Shown here in pieces: positions 15,664-25,488 of a stretch of DNA of 39,462 nt. The notes beneath the pieces were generated by a model. That model was given only the letters and a program-made list of their open reading frames with translations, was not told where the DNA came from and ran no database searches. How positions within the stretch are numbered: position 1 is the first letter of the stretch; each line of letters begins with the position of its first letter. Source of the DNA: Gammaproteobacteria bacterium (GTDB taxonomy: Bacteria; Pseudomonadota; Gammaproteobacteria; Pseudomonadales; Azotimanducaceae); NCBI GenBank assembly GCA_002725285.1, contig PBRC01000013.1:62024-101485 (forward strand), written 5' to 3'. Made by a program: the position numbers and the translations under genes.

Positions 15664-16488
15664 ATGTTACAACTAGAACCTTACGCTGGTGCACTCGGCG
15701 CCTTAGTGACAGGCATTGATCTGACTGTGCCTGTTAATGATGTGTTGTTCCAGGAGCTCAATAACGCCTTACTCCAATACGAGGTCTTGTTCTTTCGTCA
15801 TCAGCCTATTTCACCGCAGAATCATGCAGACCTGGCCGGGTTGTTTGGTCCACCTCAGTTACATCAGGCCTACCCGCATGTTGAGAACTTTCCCCAGATA
15901 ACGATTCTGGAAAATGATGAGGCCACGCCTTCAAAAATCGAGATGTGGCACACGGATATGACGTTCAGAAAATACCCGCCCCAGGGAGCGATTTTGCATG
16001 GCGTGGTAATCCCTGAAAAGGGAGGCGATACCTTGTTTGCGAGTATGTCCGCCGCCTATGAGGGTCTGTCGGGCAAGATGCAGGAATTTCTGTGTGGCCT
16101 GACAGCGATTCATGATTTTACCTTCGGGTTCAGGGAAAGCCTGGATGAACCTGGCGGAAGAGATCGTCTGGCGCAGATGGTTATCGACAATCCACCGGTT
16201 GAACATCCAGTCATCAGAACGCATCCGCTGTCTGGTAAAAAGGGCTTGTTTGTGAATTCCCTGTTTACTTCGAGAATAAAAGACATGACCGAGAAGGAAA
16301 GTCGGATGTTACTGGATTTTCTTTTCGATCATGCGCAGAAATCGGAGTACCCCTGCCGTTTCAGGTGGCAGCCTGATTCGGTGGCATTTTGGGACAATAG
16401 AATAACCCAACATAAACCCGTGAATGATTACTGGCCCCAACATCGTCGAATGCAGCGGATTACTATTGATGGTGATGAACCCTATTAG
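15664..16488 (+). CDS. TauD/TfdA family Fe(II)/2-oxoglutarate dioxygenase
   Basis: MWHTDMTFRKYPPQGAILHG (HxD), GGDTLFASMSAAYEGLSG, VAFWDNRITQHKPVNDYWPQHRRMQRITIDGD. Confidence 0.92.
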   Translation: MLQLEPYAGALGALVTGIDLTVPVNDVLFQELNNALLQYEVLFFRHQPISPQNHADLAGLFGPPQLHQAYPHVENFPQITILENDEATPSKIEMWHTDMTFRKYPPQGAILHGVVIPEKGGDTLFASMSAAYEGLSGKMQEFLCGLTAIHDFTFGFRESLDEPGGRDRLAQMVIDNPPVEHPVIRTHPLSGKKGLFVNSLFTSRIKDMTEKESRMLLDFLFDHAQKSEYPCRFRWQPDSVAFWDNRITQHKPVNDYWPQHRRMQRITIDGDEPY

Positions 16489-16494
16489 AATTAC

Positions 16495-17367
16495 CTAGGA
16501 GCGTTTTACAGGAAGGGTAGTCAGGATTTCCTTCAGGGCGCCAATAAACAAGGTCGGCTGATCCAGAAATACATGGTGGTGCGCGTTTGGGATCTTCCTG
16601 ATCTCTGACCCAAACAGAGATGTGAGAAATGACCTACTGGCAGGCGGAAAGAACCGACTCTGTTCGCCATAAATGAATGCCTTCGGCAGCCTGAGGTTGC
16701 GGATCATCGTCGCGGCATCCGGCAGTTGGATAGTCGTTTCTTCAATCATTTTGGCGAACAGTGCCTGATCGAGCTTAAACAGAAATCCCTGATCAGTTTC
16801 TTTCAATGAATGTCTTGCGATGTGTTGCAGTAAGTATTCATTCAGGCAAGGTTGCGGTGGCCGCAAACGTACTCGCTTCATACCAGATTCCAGGTTCTGG
16901 TAGTAACGATTGTTGAGTCGAGGCATTTTCAGTGGTTTTCGGGAACCGGCTGTCTCTGATATGACCGAGTCAACCAGTACAATTCCACCTAATCGTTCAG
17001 CGTGAAAGTGTGCGGCAATCCTTGTCATTGCACCGCCAAAGCTGTGACCAATAATGACCGTGCGATTACTTAATGTCTCTGCGACCTGCAGAATCTCGCT
17101 GGCAAACAGGGTCGCGCTGTATTGAGGCCGGTGGCCGCTGTCACCGCAGCCGCTCATATCAATAGCGGCAACTTGATAACTGTCGGTAAAGGCTGGTGCG
17201 ATAAAGTCCCACCAGTGGCTGTGGGCAGCATGGCCGTGTACGAACAACAGGCCTGGTTTCGAATCTTCACCCCAGATTTGATAGTGAATTTCTGTGCCGT
17301 CGACTGTAATGAAACGATCTGTATATGGAACGCTGATGTATTCCGTGTACCAGTCTGGATACTGCAA
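16495..17367 (-). CDS. Alpha/beta hydrolase
   Basis: LLFVHGHAAHSHWWDFIAP, VIIGHSFGGAMTRIA nucleophile elbow. Confidence 0.88.
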   Translation of the reverse strand: MQYPDWYTEYISVPYTDRFITVDGTEIHYQIWGEDSKPGLLFVHGHAAHSHWWDFIAPAFTDSYQVAAIDMSGCGDSGHRPQYSATLFASEILQVAETLSNRTVIIGHSFGGAMTRIAAHFHAERLGGIVLVDSVISETAGSRKPLKMPRLNNRYYQNLESGMKRVRLRPPQPCLNEYLLQHIARHSLKETDQGFLFKLDQALFAKMIEETTIQLPDAATMIRNLRLPKAFIYGEQSRFFPPASRSFLTSLFGSEIRKIPNAHHHVFLDQPTLFIGALKEILTTLPVKRS

Positions 17368-17457
17368 TTGATGTGCCGTACTAAAAGAATAAATGGATTA
17401 TAGCCCAGTGGGTTCTCCAGACGTTATGATGTAAGTGAATTAGAACAAGAGACTCAT

Positions 17458-18576
17458 ATGGTGCCAAAAAACCCATGGAATAATAGAACAGCCGCATTTG
17501 CCATCGCGGTTGCATTTCTGGTTGGGCTGGTTGGTTCCTTAGCACTCAGATCCTATAGCTCGAAGACAACAGCAAGCACTGTAACGGTGACTGAGAGAGC
17601 CAGAATCCATTGGCGGGTACCCGTTGCTTTCAGCACCAATCTGCCAGCGCTGGGTGACAACATTCTCTATGTGTCGGACAAGCTAAATCGAGCGACTAAC
17701 GGCCGTGTTGAACTCGAAGTATTTGAGCCTGGTATGCTGATCCCTGCATTCAGCATCACCGAAGGTGTGCGCGATAAGAAAATCGAGGCTGGCTACACCT
17801 GGCTTGGCTATGATCAGGGGAGAATTCCTGCAACGCCACTGATATCAGCAGTACCTTTTGGCATGGAACCCTGGGAATTCACTGCCTGGTATTTTGAAGA
17901 TGAGGGGCGCTTGCTGACGGAGGAGTTGTACCGTAAACACAATGTTCATCCTGTCCTCTGCGGTGTGATTGGACCGGAAACCGCTGGATGGTTTCGAGAT
18001 CGCATTGAATCGCTGGAGGATTTTGATGGGCTGAAGATCCGTTTTGCGGGACTTGGCGGGCGTGTCCTGCAGAAACTGGGCGCTTCGGTGACAATGATTC
18101 CTGGCGGTGAAATATTTCAGGCATTAGAGAAAGGGGCGATTGACGCAACCGAGTTCTCACTACCTGCTGTCGATGAGATGCTGGGTTTTGATCGGGTTGC
18201 AAAATTCAACTATTTTCCAGGTTGGCATCAGACGTTTACTGCAGAACATCTGGTTGTAAACCTTCAGACCTGGCAAGGTCTGGCTGATTCTGATCAGGAA
18301 CTCATCGAGATGGCCTGTACCGCTGGCATAATACGGAATCTATCTCGCGGTGAAGGGATTCAAGGCGAGGTGATGAAAGGATTTCCGGCCAAAGACGTGA
18401 CGCCCGTCAGATTCTCGGATGAGATCCTGAGGCAGTTGGAAGCACTGACCAACGAGGTCTTGGCTGAAGAAGCGGCGAAGGATCAGGACTTTGCACGCAT
18501 CTGGGAATCCCAGAAGAAATTCATAAAGACTTACCAGAATTGGAAAAGTCATGCCTATCTCCCCAGAGATTTCTGA
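17458..18576 (+). CDS. TRAP transporter substrate-binding protein (DctP family)
   Basis: N-terminal signal; FDGLKIRFAGLGGRVLQKLGASVTMIPGGEIFQALEKGAIDATEFSLPAVDEMLGFD. Confidence 0.92.
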   Translation: MVPKNPWNNRTAAFAIAVAFLVGLVGSLALRSYSSKTTASTVTVTERARIHWRVPVAFSTNLPALGDNILYVSDKLNRATNGRVELEVFEPGMLIPAFSITEGVRDKKIEAGYTWLGYDQGRIPATPLISAVPFGMEPWEFTAWYFEDEGRLLTEELYRKHNVHPVLCGVIGPETAGWFRDRIESLEDFDGLKIRFAGLGGRVLQKLGASVTMIPGGEIFQALEKGAIDATEFSLPAVDEMLGFDRVAKFNYFPGWHQTFTAEHLVVNLQTWQGLADSDQELIEMACTAGIIRNLSRGEGIQGEVMKGFPAKDVTPVRFSDEILRQLEALTNEVLAEEAAKDQDFARIWESQKKFIKTYQNWKSHAYLPRDF

Positions 18577-18606
18577 ATCCCAGGTACTTAAGCAGAGTAG
18601 AAGAAC

Positions 18607-19158
18607 TTGCAGTTACCACATACCAACGTTTCACTTTGGGTAGAAAAACAAGTCACTCGGCTGGGTGACCTGGTCTCGTGGATCTGGCTGGTGCTGTTGG
18701 CAACTATTGTAGTCAATGTGGTCATGCGTTATCTGTTTGGTCAGGGGAGAATTGAGTTTGAAGAAATCCAATGGCATCTTTATGCCATTGGATTCTTGTT
18801 GGGTCTGTCCTACGCATACGTATCGGATATCCATATTCGAGTTGACGTGGTGCGGGAGAAACTTTCTGAACAGGCACAGGCATGGATCGAACTTTACGGT
18901 ATCGTTCTGCTTCTCCTCCCGTTTGTTATTCTGGTTTTATATGGTGTGATTCCATTCATAAGTTACTCTCTTGAAACTAACGAGGTGTCAGAGGCGCCAG
19001 CAGGCTTGCCTTTTCGTTGGATCATCAAGAGTTTTCTTGCAATAGGATTCCTCTTGTTGCTGGTTGCGACGATTGCTCGACTGAGCCGTATCTGGTGTTT
19101 CCTGTTTGGTTGGCCTCATGTATCGGCTGTGCAGGAACCTCATGAGGAGTCAAATTAG
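18607..19158 (+). CDS. TRAP transporter small permease (DctQ family)
   Basis: Four-TM pattern; RYLFGQGRIEFEEIQWHLYAIGFLLGLSYAYVSDIHIRVDVV. Confidence 0.9.
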   Translation: MQLPHTNVSLWVEKQVTRLGDLVSWIWLVLLATIVVNVVMRYLFGQGRIEFEEIQWHLYAIGFLLGLSYAYVSDIHIRVDVVREKLSEQAQAWIELYGIVLLLLPFVILVLYGVIPFISYSLETNEVSEAPAGLPFRWIIKSFLAIGFLLLLVATIARLSRIWCFLFGWPHVSAVQEPHEESN

Positions 19159-20507
19159 TGTCAAGTGGAGATATTCTTTCGTTGTTGATGTTCGGATCAT
19201 TCATCCTGCTTATATTTTCTGGTTTTCCCGTTGCCTGGGTATTGGGCGGGCTGGCGGTTATCTTTACGGCAATCGGCATTGTGCTGCGGGTAGATTTTCA
19301 TCTGCCGATAGCCATGGATTGGGATTACAGCCTGTTGGTGGTTGATCGTATCTGGAATGTGATGAACAACTGGGTGCTGGTGGCGCTGCCGATGTTCATA
19401 TTTATGGGTTTGATGTTGGACAGATCAGGGGTAGCCCAGCGTCTGATGACCAATTTTGTCAGATTATTCGGTGGTGTTCGAGGTGGCATGGCGGTTACCG
19501 TCGCTTTGATCGGTATTCTGCTCGCTGCTTCAACCGGAATTATTGGTGCCTCGGTTGTTCTGCTGGCTCTGCTCGGACTACCACAGATGCTCGATAAGGG
19601 TTACAAACCAGAGTTGGCTGCAGGTACTGTTTGTGCGGTTGGGACTCTGGGTATATTAATTCCACCGAGTATCATGTTGGTCCTGATGGCCGACCGATTG
19701 GCCATGCCAGTGGGTGATCTGTTTTTGGGTGCATTGTTCCCGGGGTTGCTGCTGGGCAGTTTGTTTATCCTCTATATATTGGCTATAGCCTATTTTGATC
19801 CGGATGCTGCACCCGTGCCCGCTGGGCATGAGAAGGTAACCGTTAGATTGATACTCGAAGTTTTTCTGTCAATTATCGCGCCAGCGGGTCTAATCCTTGC
19901 CGTGTTGGGTTCCATATTCTTTGGAGTTGCAACGCCCACCGAAGCAGCCGGGGTCGGCGCATTTGGTGCGACATTGTTAGCATGGTGGAACAGTCAACTC
20001 AATCTAGATGTATTCAGAAGCGTGTTACAAGAAACCACCAAAACAACCGCCTATATATTTGCAATTTTCCTGGGCGCGACTGCTTACTCGCTGGTGCTGA
20101 GAGGATTGGGTGGAGACCAATTGATTGAAGGTATGCTGAAAAGTATGCCATTTGGACCTACAGGAATAGTGATATCGATTTTAGTGTTTACATTCCTGCT
20201 TGGTTTTTTTCTGGATTGGATTGAGATTACCTTGATTGTACTGCCTCTTATCAGCCCCGTAGTCGTCGATCTGGGATTCGATCTGGTTTGGTTTACCGTG
20301 TTGTTTGCTGTCTGCCTGCAAACTTCGTTTCTGACGCCACCTGTTGGTTTTGCGATCTTTTATTTGAAAGGTGTTGCCCCGGCAGGAATGCCGGTGTCGA
20401 CAATCTACCGTGGTGTTGTTCCCTTTATTGTTATGCAATTGATCGGGTTGGTGGTGATATTCCTGTGGCAGGACATTGTCACCTGGTTACCGGCACAGGC
20501 GTATTGA
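19158..20507 (+). CDS. TRAP transporter large permease (DctM family)
   Basis: FSGFPVAWVLGGLA, STGIIGASVVLLALLGLPQML, GTLGILIPPSIMLVLM, ATPTEAAGVGAFGA; 1-nt overlap with DctQ. Confidence 0.94.
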   Translation: MSSGDILSLLMFGSFILLIFSGFPVAWVLGGLAVIFTAIGIVLRVDFHLPIAMDWDYSLLVVDRIWNVMNNWVLVALPMFIFMGLMLDRSGVAQRLMTNFVRLFGGVRGGMAVTVALIGILLAASTGIIGASVVLLALLGLPQMLDKGYKPELAAGTVCAVGTLGILIPPSIMLVLMADRLAMPVGDLFLGALFPGLLLGSLFILYILAIAYFDPDAAPVPAGHEKVTVRLILEVFLSIIAPAGLILAVLGSIFFGVATPTEAAGVGAFGATLLAWWNSQLNLDVFRSVLQETTKTTAYIFAIFLGATAYSLVLRGLGGDQLIEGMLKSMPFGPTGIVISILVFTFLLGFFLDWIEITLIVLPLISPVVVDLGFDLVWFTVLFAVCLQTSFLTPPVGFAIFYLKGVAPAGMPVSTIYRGVVPFIVMQLIGLVVIFLWQDIVTWLPAQAY

Positions 20508-20887
20508 TATTAGACATAGATGCCGATTCAGTCCACAAACCCTTTACATTAAACGTCTTGGCGGGTACCTGGCGATCTGCTAGATTCTGAGTCACAAGTG
20601 ATATAAGTGAACTGACAGCTGCTTTTTTGCTGGTTGTACGCCTCAAATAGTGTCGATTCAATTATAAAGATAGGCTATTTTTTTTATCTTGATATTGAGA
20701 CTGAACCAGATGTATTACTGTCTTAGTCAATATGTAACCGAATCCAATATCTTCTGACTTTCAGTGGAGTACCGGTCTACAAAGCGTATACCAATATCGA
20801 TGGATACAGAATTACCGAACAGGTCGACGTATAGATCGATCAGTGTGGAGTGACTGTGAGACCGAAGCGAGGCAGTGCTGCGCTGCT

Positions 20888-21694
20888 ATGAACAGTAACA
20901 ATTTCGTCGTATTGTTGTATGTCCTGTTGTTATCGAGCTGCGCTTCTCCAGGGGGGAATTGGGGGGCAAACGTCACTCTTTCGCCAGGTTGGGAAAAAGT
21001 TAAGTTATCGGCACGCAGAGCGGTAAAAGATCCTCACACCTGGGTTCCTCTGGTGAGTGCTGCGGCCTTCGGTATCGATGACTTTGATCAGCAGGCTGCG
21101 GATTGGGCAACCCGCCGAACCCCGGTCTTTGGTGATCGTGAGGATGCTGAGGATGCCAGTCATCTGCTCCAGGATCTGTCAAAAATAAACTACCTGATTA
21201 CCGCTGTTGCTGCGCCCTCAGGTAGGGGTAGATCCGGGCTGAAGAACAAGGTTCGTGGGCTGGTGTCTGGCATTGCAGTGATAGGAATAAATGACGGCAT
21301 CACCAATTCAATCAAGTCGGTTACCGACAGAAAAAGGCCTGATGAGGATAGTGATGCTGATGAAGACAACAGCTTTCCTTCATGGCACATGTCCAGTGCT
21401 TCAATTTCTGCGCGACTGGCGTCCAGGAATATTGAATACATGAACCTGACGCCAAATCAGAAAAAGTTCTGGCGGATTTCATCTCATACAGTGGCTGGTT
21501 TTACAGGCTGGGCGAGAATAGAAGGGGGTCGACACTACCCATCGGATGTTCTCGCTGGTTATGCACTCGGAAACTTTCTCGGCAGGTTTCTGAATGACGC
21601 GTTTATTGATCCAGGTTTTCAGAATCGACTCAGTATTGGTGTCAACGTCAATGGTCGAAACGAAGGATTATTAACGGTTGCATATCGCTGGTGA
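20888..21694 (+). CDS. PAP2-family phosphatase, predicted lipoprotein
   Basis: LLLSSCASPGG lipobox; KSVTDRKRPDEDSDADEDNSFPSWHMSSAS...GRHYPSDVLAGYALGNF. Confidence 0.85.
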   Translation: MNSNNFVVLLYVLLLSSCASPGGNWGANVTLSPGWEKVKLSARRAVKDPHTWVPLVSAAAFGIDDFDQQAADWATRRTPVFGDREDAEDASHLLQDLSKINYLITAVAAPSGRGRSGLKNKVRGLVSGIAVIGINDGITNSIKSVTDRKRPDEDSDADEDNSFPSWHMSSASISARLASRNIEYMNLTPNQKKFWRISSHTVAGFTGWARIEGGRHYPSDVLAGYALGNFLGRFLNDAFIDPGFQNRLSIGVNVNGRNEGLLTVAYRW

Positions 21695-21782
21695 CGGTTG
21701 CGATTGATTTTTTGCAGAATTTGATGTTATCTAATTACAGGTTAAGTAGTTAATTTCACCTTATCCTTTTCAGAGGAGAATA

Positions 21783-22844
21783 GTGATGAAGAATCGAATC
21801 CAGTTGTTGATAGCAGTAATTACACTGCCAGTGCTGAGCAGTAACGCGGATATTCCACGCACGTCCGATGGCAAACCCGATTTCACGGGGACTTATAACG
21901 TCGCGACGGTTACACCGATCGAACGTCCGGTAGCGCTCGGCAACACCCTGACACTGTCAAAAGAAAGAGCTGAACAGATTGCCGCGGGAGTCGCCGCGAT
22001 GAAGGCTGCTGGCGTGCAGAACAGTGATCCTGAACGAGGAGCGCCGCCTGCGGGGGGTGACGGCTCTGGCGGACCAGCTGGTAATGTTGGTGGCTATAAT
22101 AGCTTCTGGATCGACTTTGGTGATACTGCATTCAAGGTGAATGGCGAGTATCGAACGTCCATAATTACTGATCCTCCGAACGGTCGTTACCCGCAGATGA
22201 CGATGGCAGGTGGAATGAAGCTGGCAAAGTTATTTTCCGATGTCCTGCATGAGAACAAGGGGGATGCCTGGTGGCTGAATCAGATTGAACCAGGTCCTTA
22301 CGATGACCCGGAACGCATGACATTGAGTGATCGCTGCCTTATAGGTTTTGGTTCTACGGGCGGGCCGCCGATGCTGCCAACCTTGTATAACAATCTGAAG
22401 CGGATTGTGCAGACACCGGATCATGTTTTGATCCTGATTGAAATGGTGCACGACTCGCGGATTATTCGTCTTAACAGCGAACACGCAGACCCATCGGTTC
22501 GCAAATGGTTGGGAGATTCCATCGGCTGGTGGGAAGGAGATACACTGGTCGTGGACACGACCAATTTCAAAGACGAGCCATCACTCTATGGTGCAAGTCG
22601 TGATCTTCATGTGGTGGAGAAATTCAAACGGACGGATGGCGACACGCTGCTGTATAGTTTTACGGTTGACGATCCTGGCGCCTGGGCTGCCCCCTGGAGC
22701 GGTGAATATCCCTGGCCAGCGTCGGATGAACCCGTATACGAATATGCCTGTCATGAAGGTAACTACGCCATGGAAGGAATATTGCGGGGTGCCAGGCTGC
22801 TTGAGGAGGAGACACTCAGGGCGGGGGATCCCGGATCTGAGTAG
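21783..22844 (+). CDS. Secreted protein of unknown function
   Basis: Signal peptide; PRTSDGKPDFTGTYNVATVTPIERP, YRTSIITDPPNGRYPQMT, WWEGDTLVVDTTNFKDEP. Confidence 0.7.
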   Translation: MMKNRIQLLIAVITLPVLSSNADIPRTSDGKPDFTGTYNVATVTPIERPVALGNTLTLSKERAEQIAAGVAAMKAAGVQNSDPERGAPPAGGDGSGGPAGNVGGYNSFWIDFGDTAFKVNGEYRTSIITDPPNGRYPQMTMAGGMKLAKLFSDVLHENKGDAWWLNQIEPGPYDDPERMTLSDRCLIGFGSTGGPPMLPTLYNNLKRIVQTPDHVLILIEMVHDSRIIRLNSEHADPSVRKWLGDSIGWWEGDTLVVDTTNFKDEPSLYGASRDLHVVEKFKRTDGDTLLYSFTVDDPGAWAAPWSGEYPWPASDEPVYEYACHEGNYAMEGILRGARLLEEETLRAGDPGSE

Positions 22845-22914
22845 CCCATCGACGCATCCTCTATGATTGCGAATAAACGTGCCGACCGGAACGGTTGGCA
22901 CTCGTTTGAGCAGG

Positions 22915-23325
22915 CTAGTCATCAAAGAGGTCGTCAAGGGGATTATCGTTATCAGGGTCAATATCGAACCCTACACCCTCTTCAGACTCTTTATTATCGC
23001 TTTCATTATCGCTTTCATTATCGGTAAAGAGTAAATCAAAATCCGAAGCCGCGGCTTCTTGCTTATGTCCGTCTTTGGTTTTGAACGCACCATGGACAGG
23101 TCTGAAATAGTCGCAGAAGTTCGCGCTCTCTTTGATTGCAGGTGGCTCAGCGCGCTCATGCTCACAGTCACCTGGTCTGCCTGGAGCATAAAGGCGACAT
23201 AAACGGCAGCAGTGTAAGACCTCGAAGCAGTTCGGGCAGTTGTTGTGGCGACTGATGGGAAGTGGAATCTCGGTAAGGGATGTACCGCAGTTCCAACATT
23301 GCAATTCTTTTGCCATCATCTTCAT
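22915..23325 (-). CDS. Zinc-ribbon-like protein with Cys-rich N-terminus and acidic C-terminal tail
   Basis: CWNCG, CPNCFEVLHCCRLCRLY; tail TDNESDNESDNKESEEGVGFDIDPDNDNPLDDLFDD. Confidence 0.7.
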   Translation of the reverse strand: MKMMAKELQCWNCGTSLTEIPLPISRHNNCPNCFEVLHCCRLCRLYAPGRPGDCEHERAEPPAIKESANFCDYFRPVHGAFKTKDGHKQEAAASDFDLLFTDNESDNESDNKESEEGVGFDIDPDNDNPLDDLFDD

Positions 23326-23363
23326 CCCGGAACCCAGCCGGGCTGTATTCTAAACCCAAATGA

Positions 23364-24347
23364 TTATTTGGCAAATGTCTCGATGATGGCATCGAGATTT
23401 TCCTGGACTCGAGCTGATGGCATCCCGATGCTTGGCGTATAGAGAATTGAATGGTCTGAAAAATCGTGCCATTGCGTGACCTGGTCGCGAACTTCATCAG
23501 CAGTTCCGGCGATGGCGATTTCATCAATCATCTCGTCAGTCACTGCCTCAGCCATCGCTTTGAAGTCCTGTGCTCTAAATGCACTGGCTATTTTCTCGCC
23601 TGCCGCCTGCCAACCGTTTGGTTCCAGTACGGAGTGGTAAAGCCGAGTTGTGTAATAAAATCCAATTTGGCCTCGAACCTCGTTACGTGCCTGCTCAGTG
23701 CTGTCTGCAATTGAGGTGATGATGTAGGGATAGGCTTTGCAGGCAGTACCCTCGAGCTTTGGCATCACACGTTCACGAATATAGGTGCGCGTGAAGATCG
23801 GATGACAGATGAGACCATCCGCAACCGCAGCGGCAGCCGAAATCATACCCTTGTTAACGGCTGCCAGACATATTGGAATTGTCTCACGGGCAGTACCTCG
23901 TCGAACGTAGGCGGGAATGTTGATATTGTAGTACTTGCCTTCGAACTTTAGACCACCACCATTCCCGGCAGCAAATGCGGCACGAATAAGCGCGATCGCT
24001 TCTTTGACTCTTGGTGCCGGTGGGGCATCAAACGGCATGGAATACCAATCCTCATTCATGCGTTTCGTCCCTGTGCCCAGTCCCAGAATAAATCGCCCTC
24101 CAGAGATTTCGTCAATATCCATCGCGCCTGTTGCTGCGAGCATCGGTGTTCGCATGAAAGCGTAGGCGATTGCGCTGCCTATCTGGATTGAGCTGGTCTG
24201 AGAAGCAACCGCCGCGAGTCGCACCAGACCGTTGGCATTAAAGAACTCAGTTCCCCATACCGATTCAAAACCAGCCTGTTCAGCCTTGATCGCAGTATCG
24301 ATCTGTCCCTGGATACTTGCTGAACCCAGAATCAATCCATATTTCAT
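23364..24347 (-). CDS. LLM-class flavin/F420-dependent oxidoreductase
   Basis: AEQAGFESVWGTEFF, RTPMLAATGAMDIDEISGGRFILGLGTGTK. Confidence 0.88.
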   Translation of the reverse strand: MKYGLILGSASIQGQIDTAIKAEQAGFESVWGTEFFNANGLVRLAAVASQTSSIQIGSAIAYAFMRTPMLAATGAMDIDEISGGRFILGLGTGTKRMNEDWYSMPFDAPPAPRVKEAIALIRAAFAAGNGGGLKFEGKYYNINIPAYVRRGTARETIPICLAAVNKGMISAAAAVADGLICHPIFTRTYIRERVMPKLEGTACKAYPYIITSIADSTEQARNEVRGQIGFYYTTRLYHSVLEPNGWQAAGEKIASAFRAQDFKAMAEAVTDEMIDEIAIAGTADEVRDQVTQWHDFSDHSILYTPSIGMPSARVQENLDAIIETFAK

Positions 24348-24363
24348 TTGTCATCTCCTTTTT

Positions 24364-25476
24364 TTAATCGAGTAACAAGGGTGCCAGAAGTTGCCGGTGA
24401 TATTTCTCATCACCAAACTGATACTGACACCAGAGTGCGCGACGAAGAAACAGCTGGGCGTCGCACTCATACGTGAATCCAAAACCACCATGGAATTGTA
24501 CTGCCCTGTCTCCAGCATGGGCGAACGATTCGCTTGCATGAGCCTTAGCCATGCGCAGCGCGATCTCCAGTTCATCTTCCGTTGCCGTATTCCAAATAGT
24601 CGCAGCGTGATAGAGGTGAGAACGAGACGCTTCCATATCAATTAGAATCTGAACGGTAGGATGCTTTAGTGCCTGATAGCTACCGATATATCTGTCGAAT
24701 TGCTTTCGCGTATTCAAATATTCAACGATCACGTTAAGTACCGCAGCATGACCACCTGCCATTTCAGCACACAGAAGTAACAGCGTTGCGTATTCAATCT
24801 GTTTCAAACAGCAGCTTGCAAGCAACATGCTTTCATCAATGATGATTCCATCCAGATCAAGCTGATAGGCGCGTCGTGTCTCGTCGATGATGATTTCGCG
24901 AGTCAGTGCCCCATCCGGTATTAGTGATTTTTCAATCAGCGCCAGGACGGGTTCACCTTCAAGATTGATTGAGATGAGTATTACGTCAGCCGCTGCCGCG
25001 TTCTCAACCAGATTCTTGGACCCGCTTAGCTGAACTTTGCCGTTAGTTCTGGTCCCGAAACTGGTCAGCTGTTTAAGGTTCCAGCTACCCTCTGCCTCTG
25101 CCAGCGCAATTGTTGCGATCGCACCCTGTGCGATTCTTGGCAACCAGGTGTTTTTTTGCTCTTCGCTGCCTCCCTCAATTAACGCATGCGCCGCAAGAGT
25201 TGAGGAAACAAGAGGCGTCGTCATCAGGTTTCGACCCATGGATTCGACGATGGGGACCAGGTCTGTCATTGATAAACCCAGCCCGGCATAGGACTCGGGA
25301 ATGATGATGGCAGTCCATCCCAGGTCGATGACCTGTCGCCAGAGGTCATCACTGAAATCAGATTCTTCTTCGATCCTGGTTCTGACGCTGGTTACCGGAG
25401 AGTGCGTTGAACAAAAGTCCATGGCGGTGTCCAGCAGCATGGCTTGTTCCTCAGAAAAACTTATTGCGTTGCTCAT
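24364..25476 (-). CDS. Acyl-CoA dehydrogenase
   Basis: PESYAGLGLSMTDLVPIVESMG, QALKHPTVQILIDMEASRSHLYHAA, RAVQFHGGFGFTYECDAQLFLRRA. Confidence 0.9.
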   Translation of the reverse strand: MSNAISFSEEQAMLLDTAMDFCSTHSPVTSVRTRIEEESDFSDDLWRQVIDLGWTAIIIPESYAGLGLSMTDLVPIVESMGRNLMTTPLVSSTLAAHALIEGGSEEQKNTWLPRIAQGAIATIALAEAEGSWNLKQLTSFGTRTNGKVQLSGSKNLVENAAAADVILISINLEGEPVLALIEKSLIPDGALTREIIIDETRRAYQLDLDGIIIDESMLLASCCLKQIEYATLLLLCAEMAGGHAAVLNVIVEYLNTRKQFDRYIGSYQALKHPTVQILIDMEASRSHLYHAATIWNTATEDELEIALRMAKAHASESFAHAGDRAVQFHGGFGFTYECDAQLFLRRALWCQYQFGDEKYHRQLLAPLLLD

Positions 25477-25488
25477 GCTTCTCGACCC

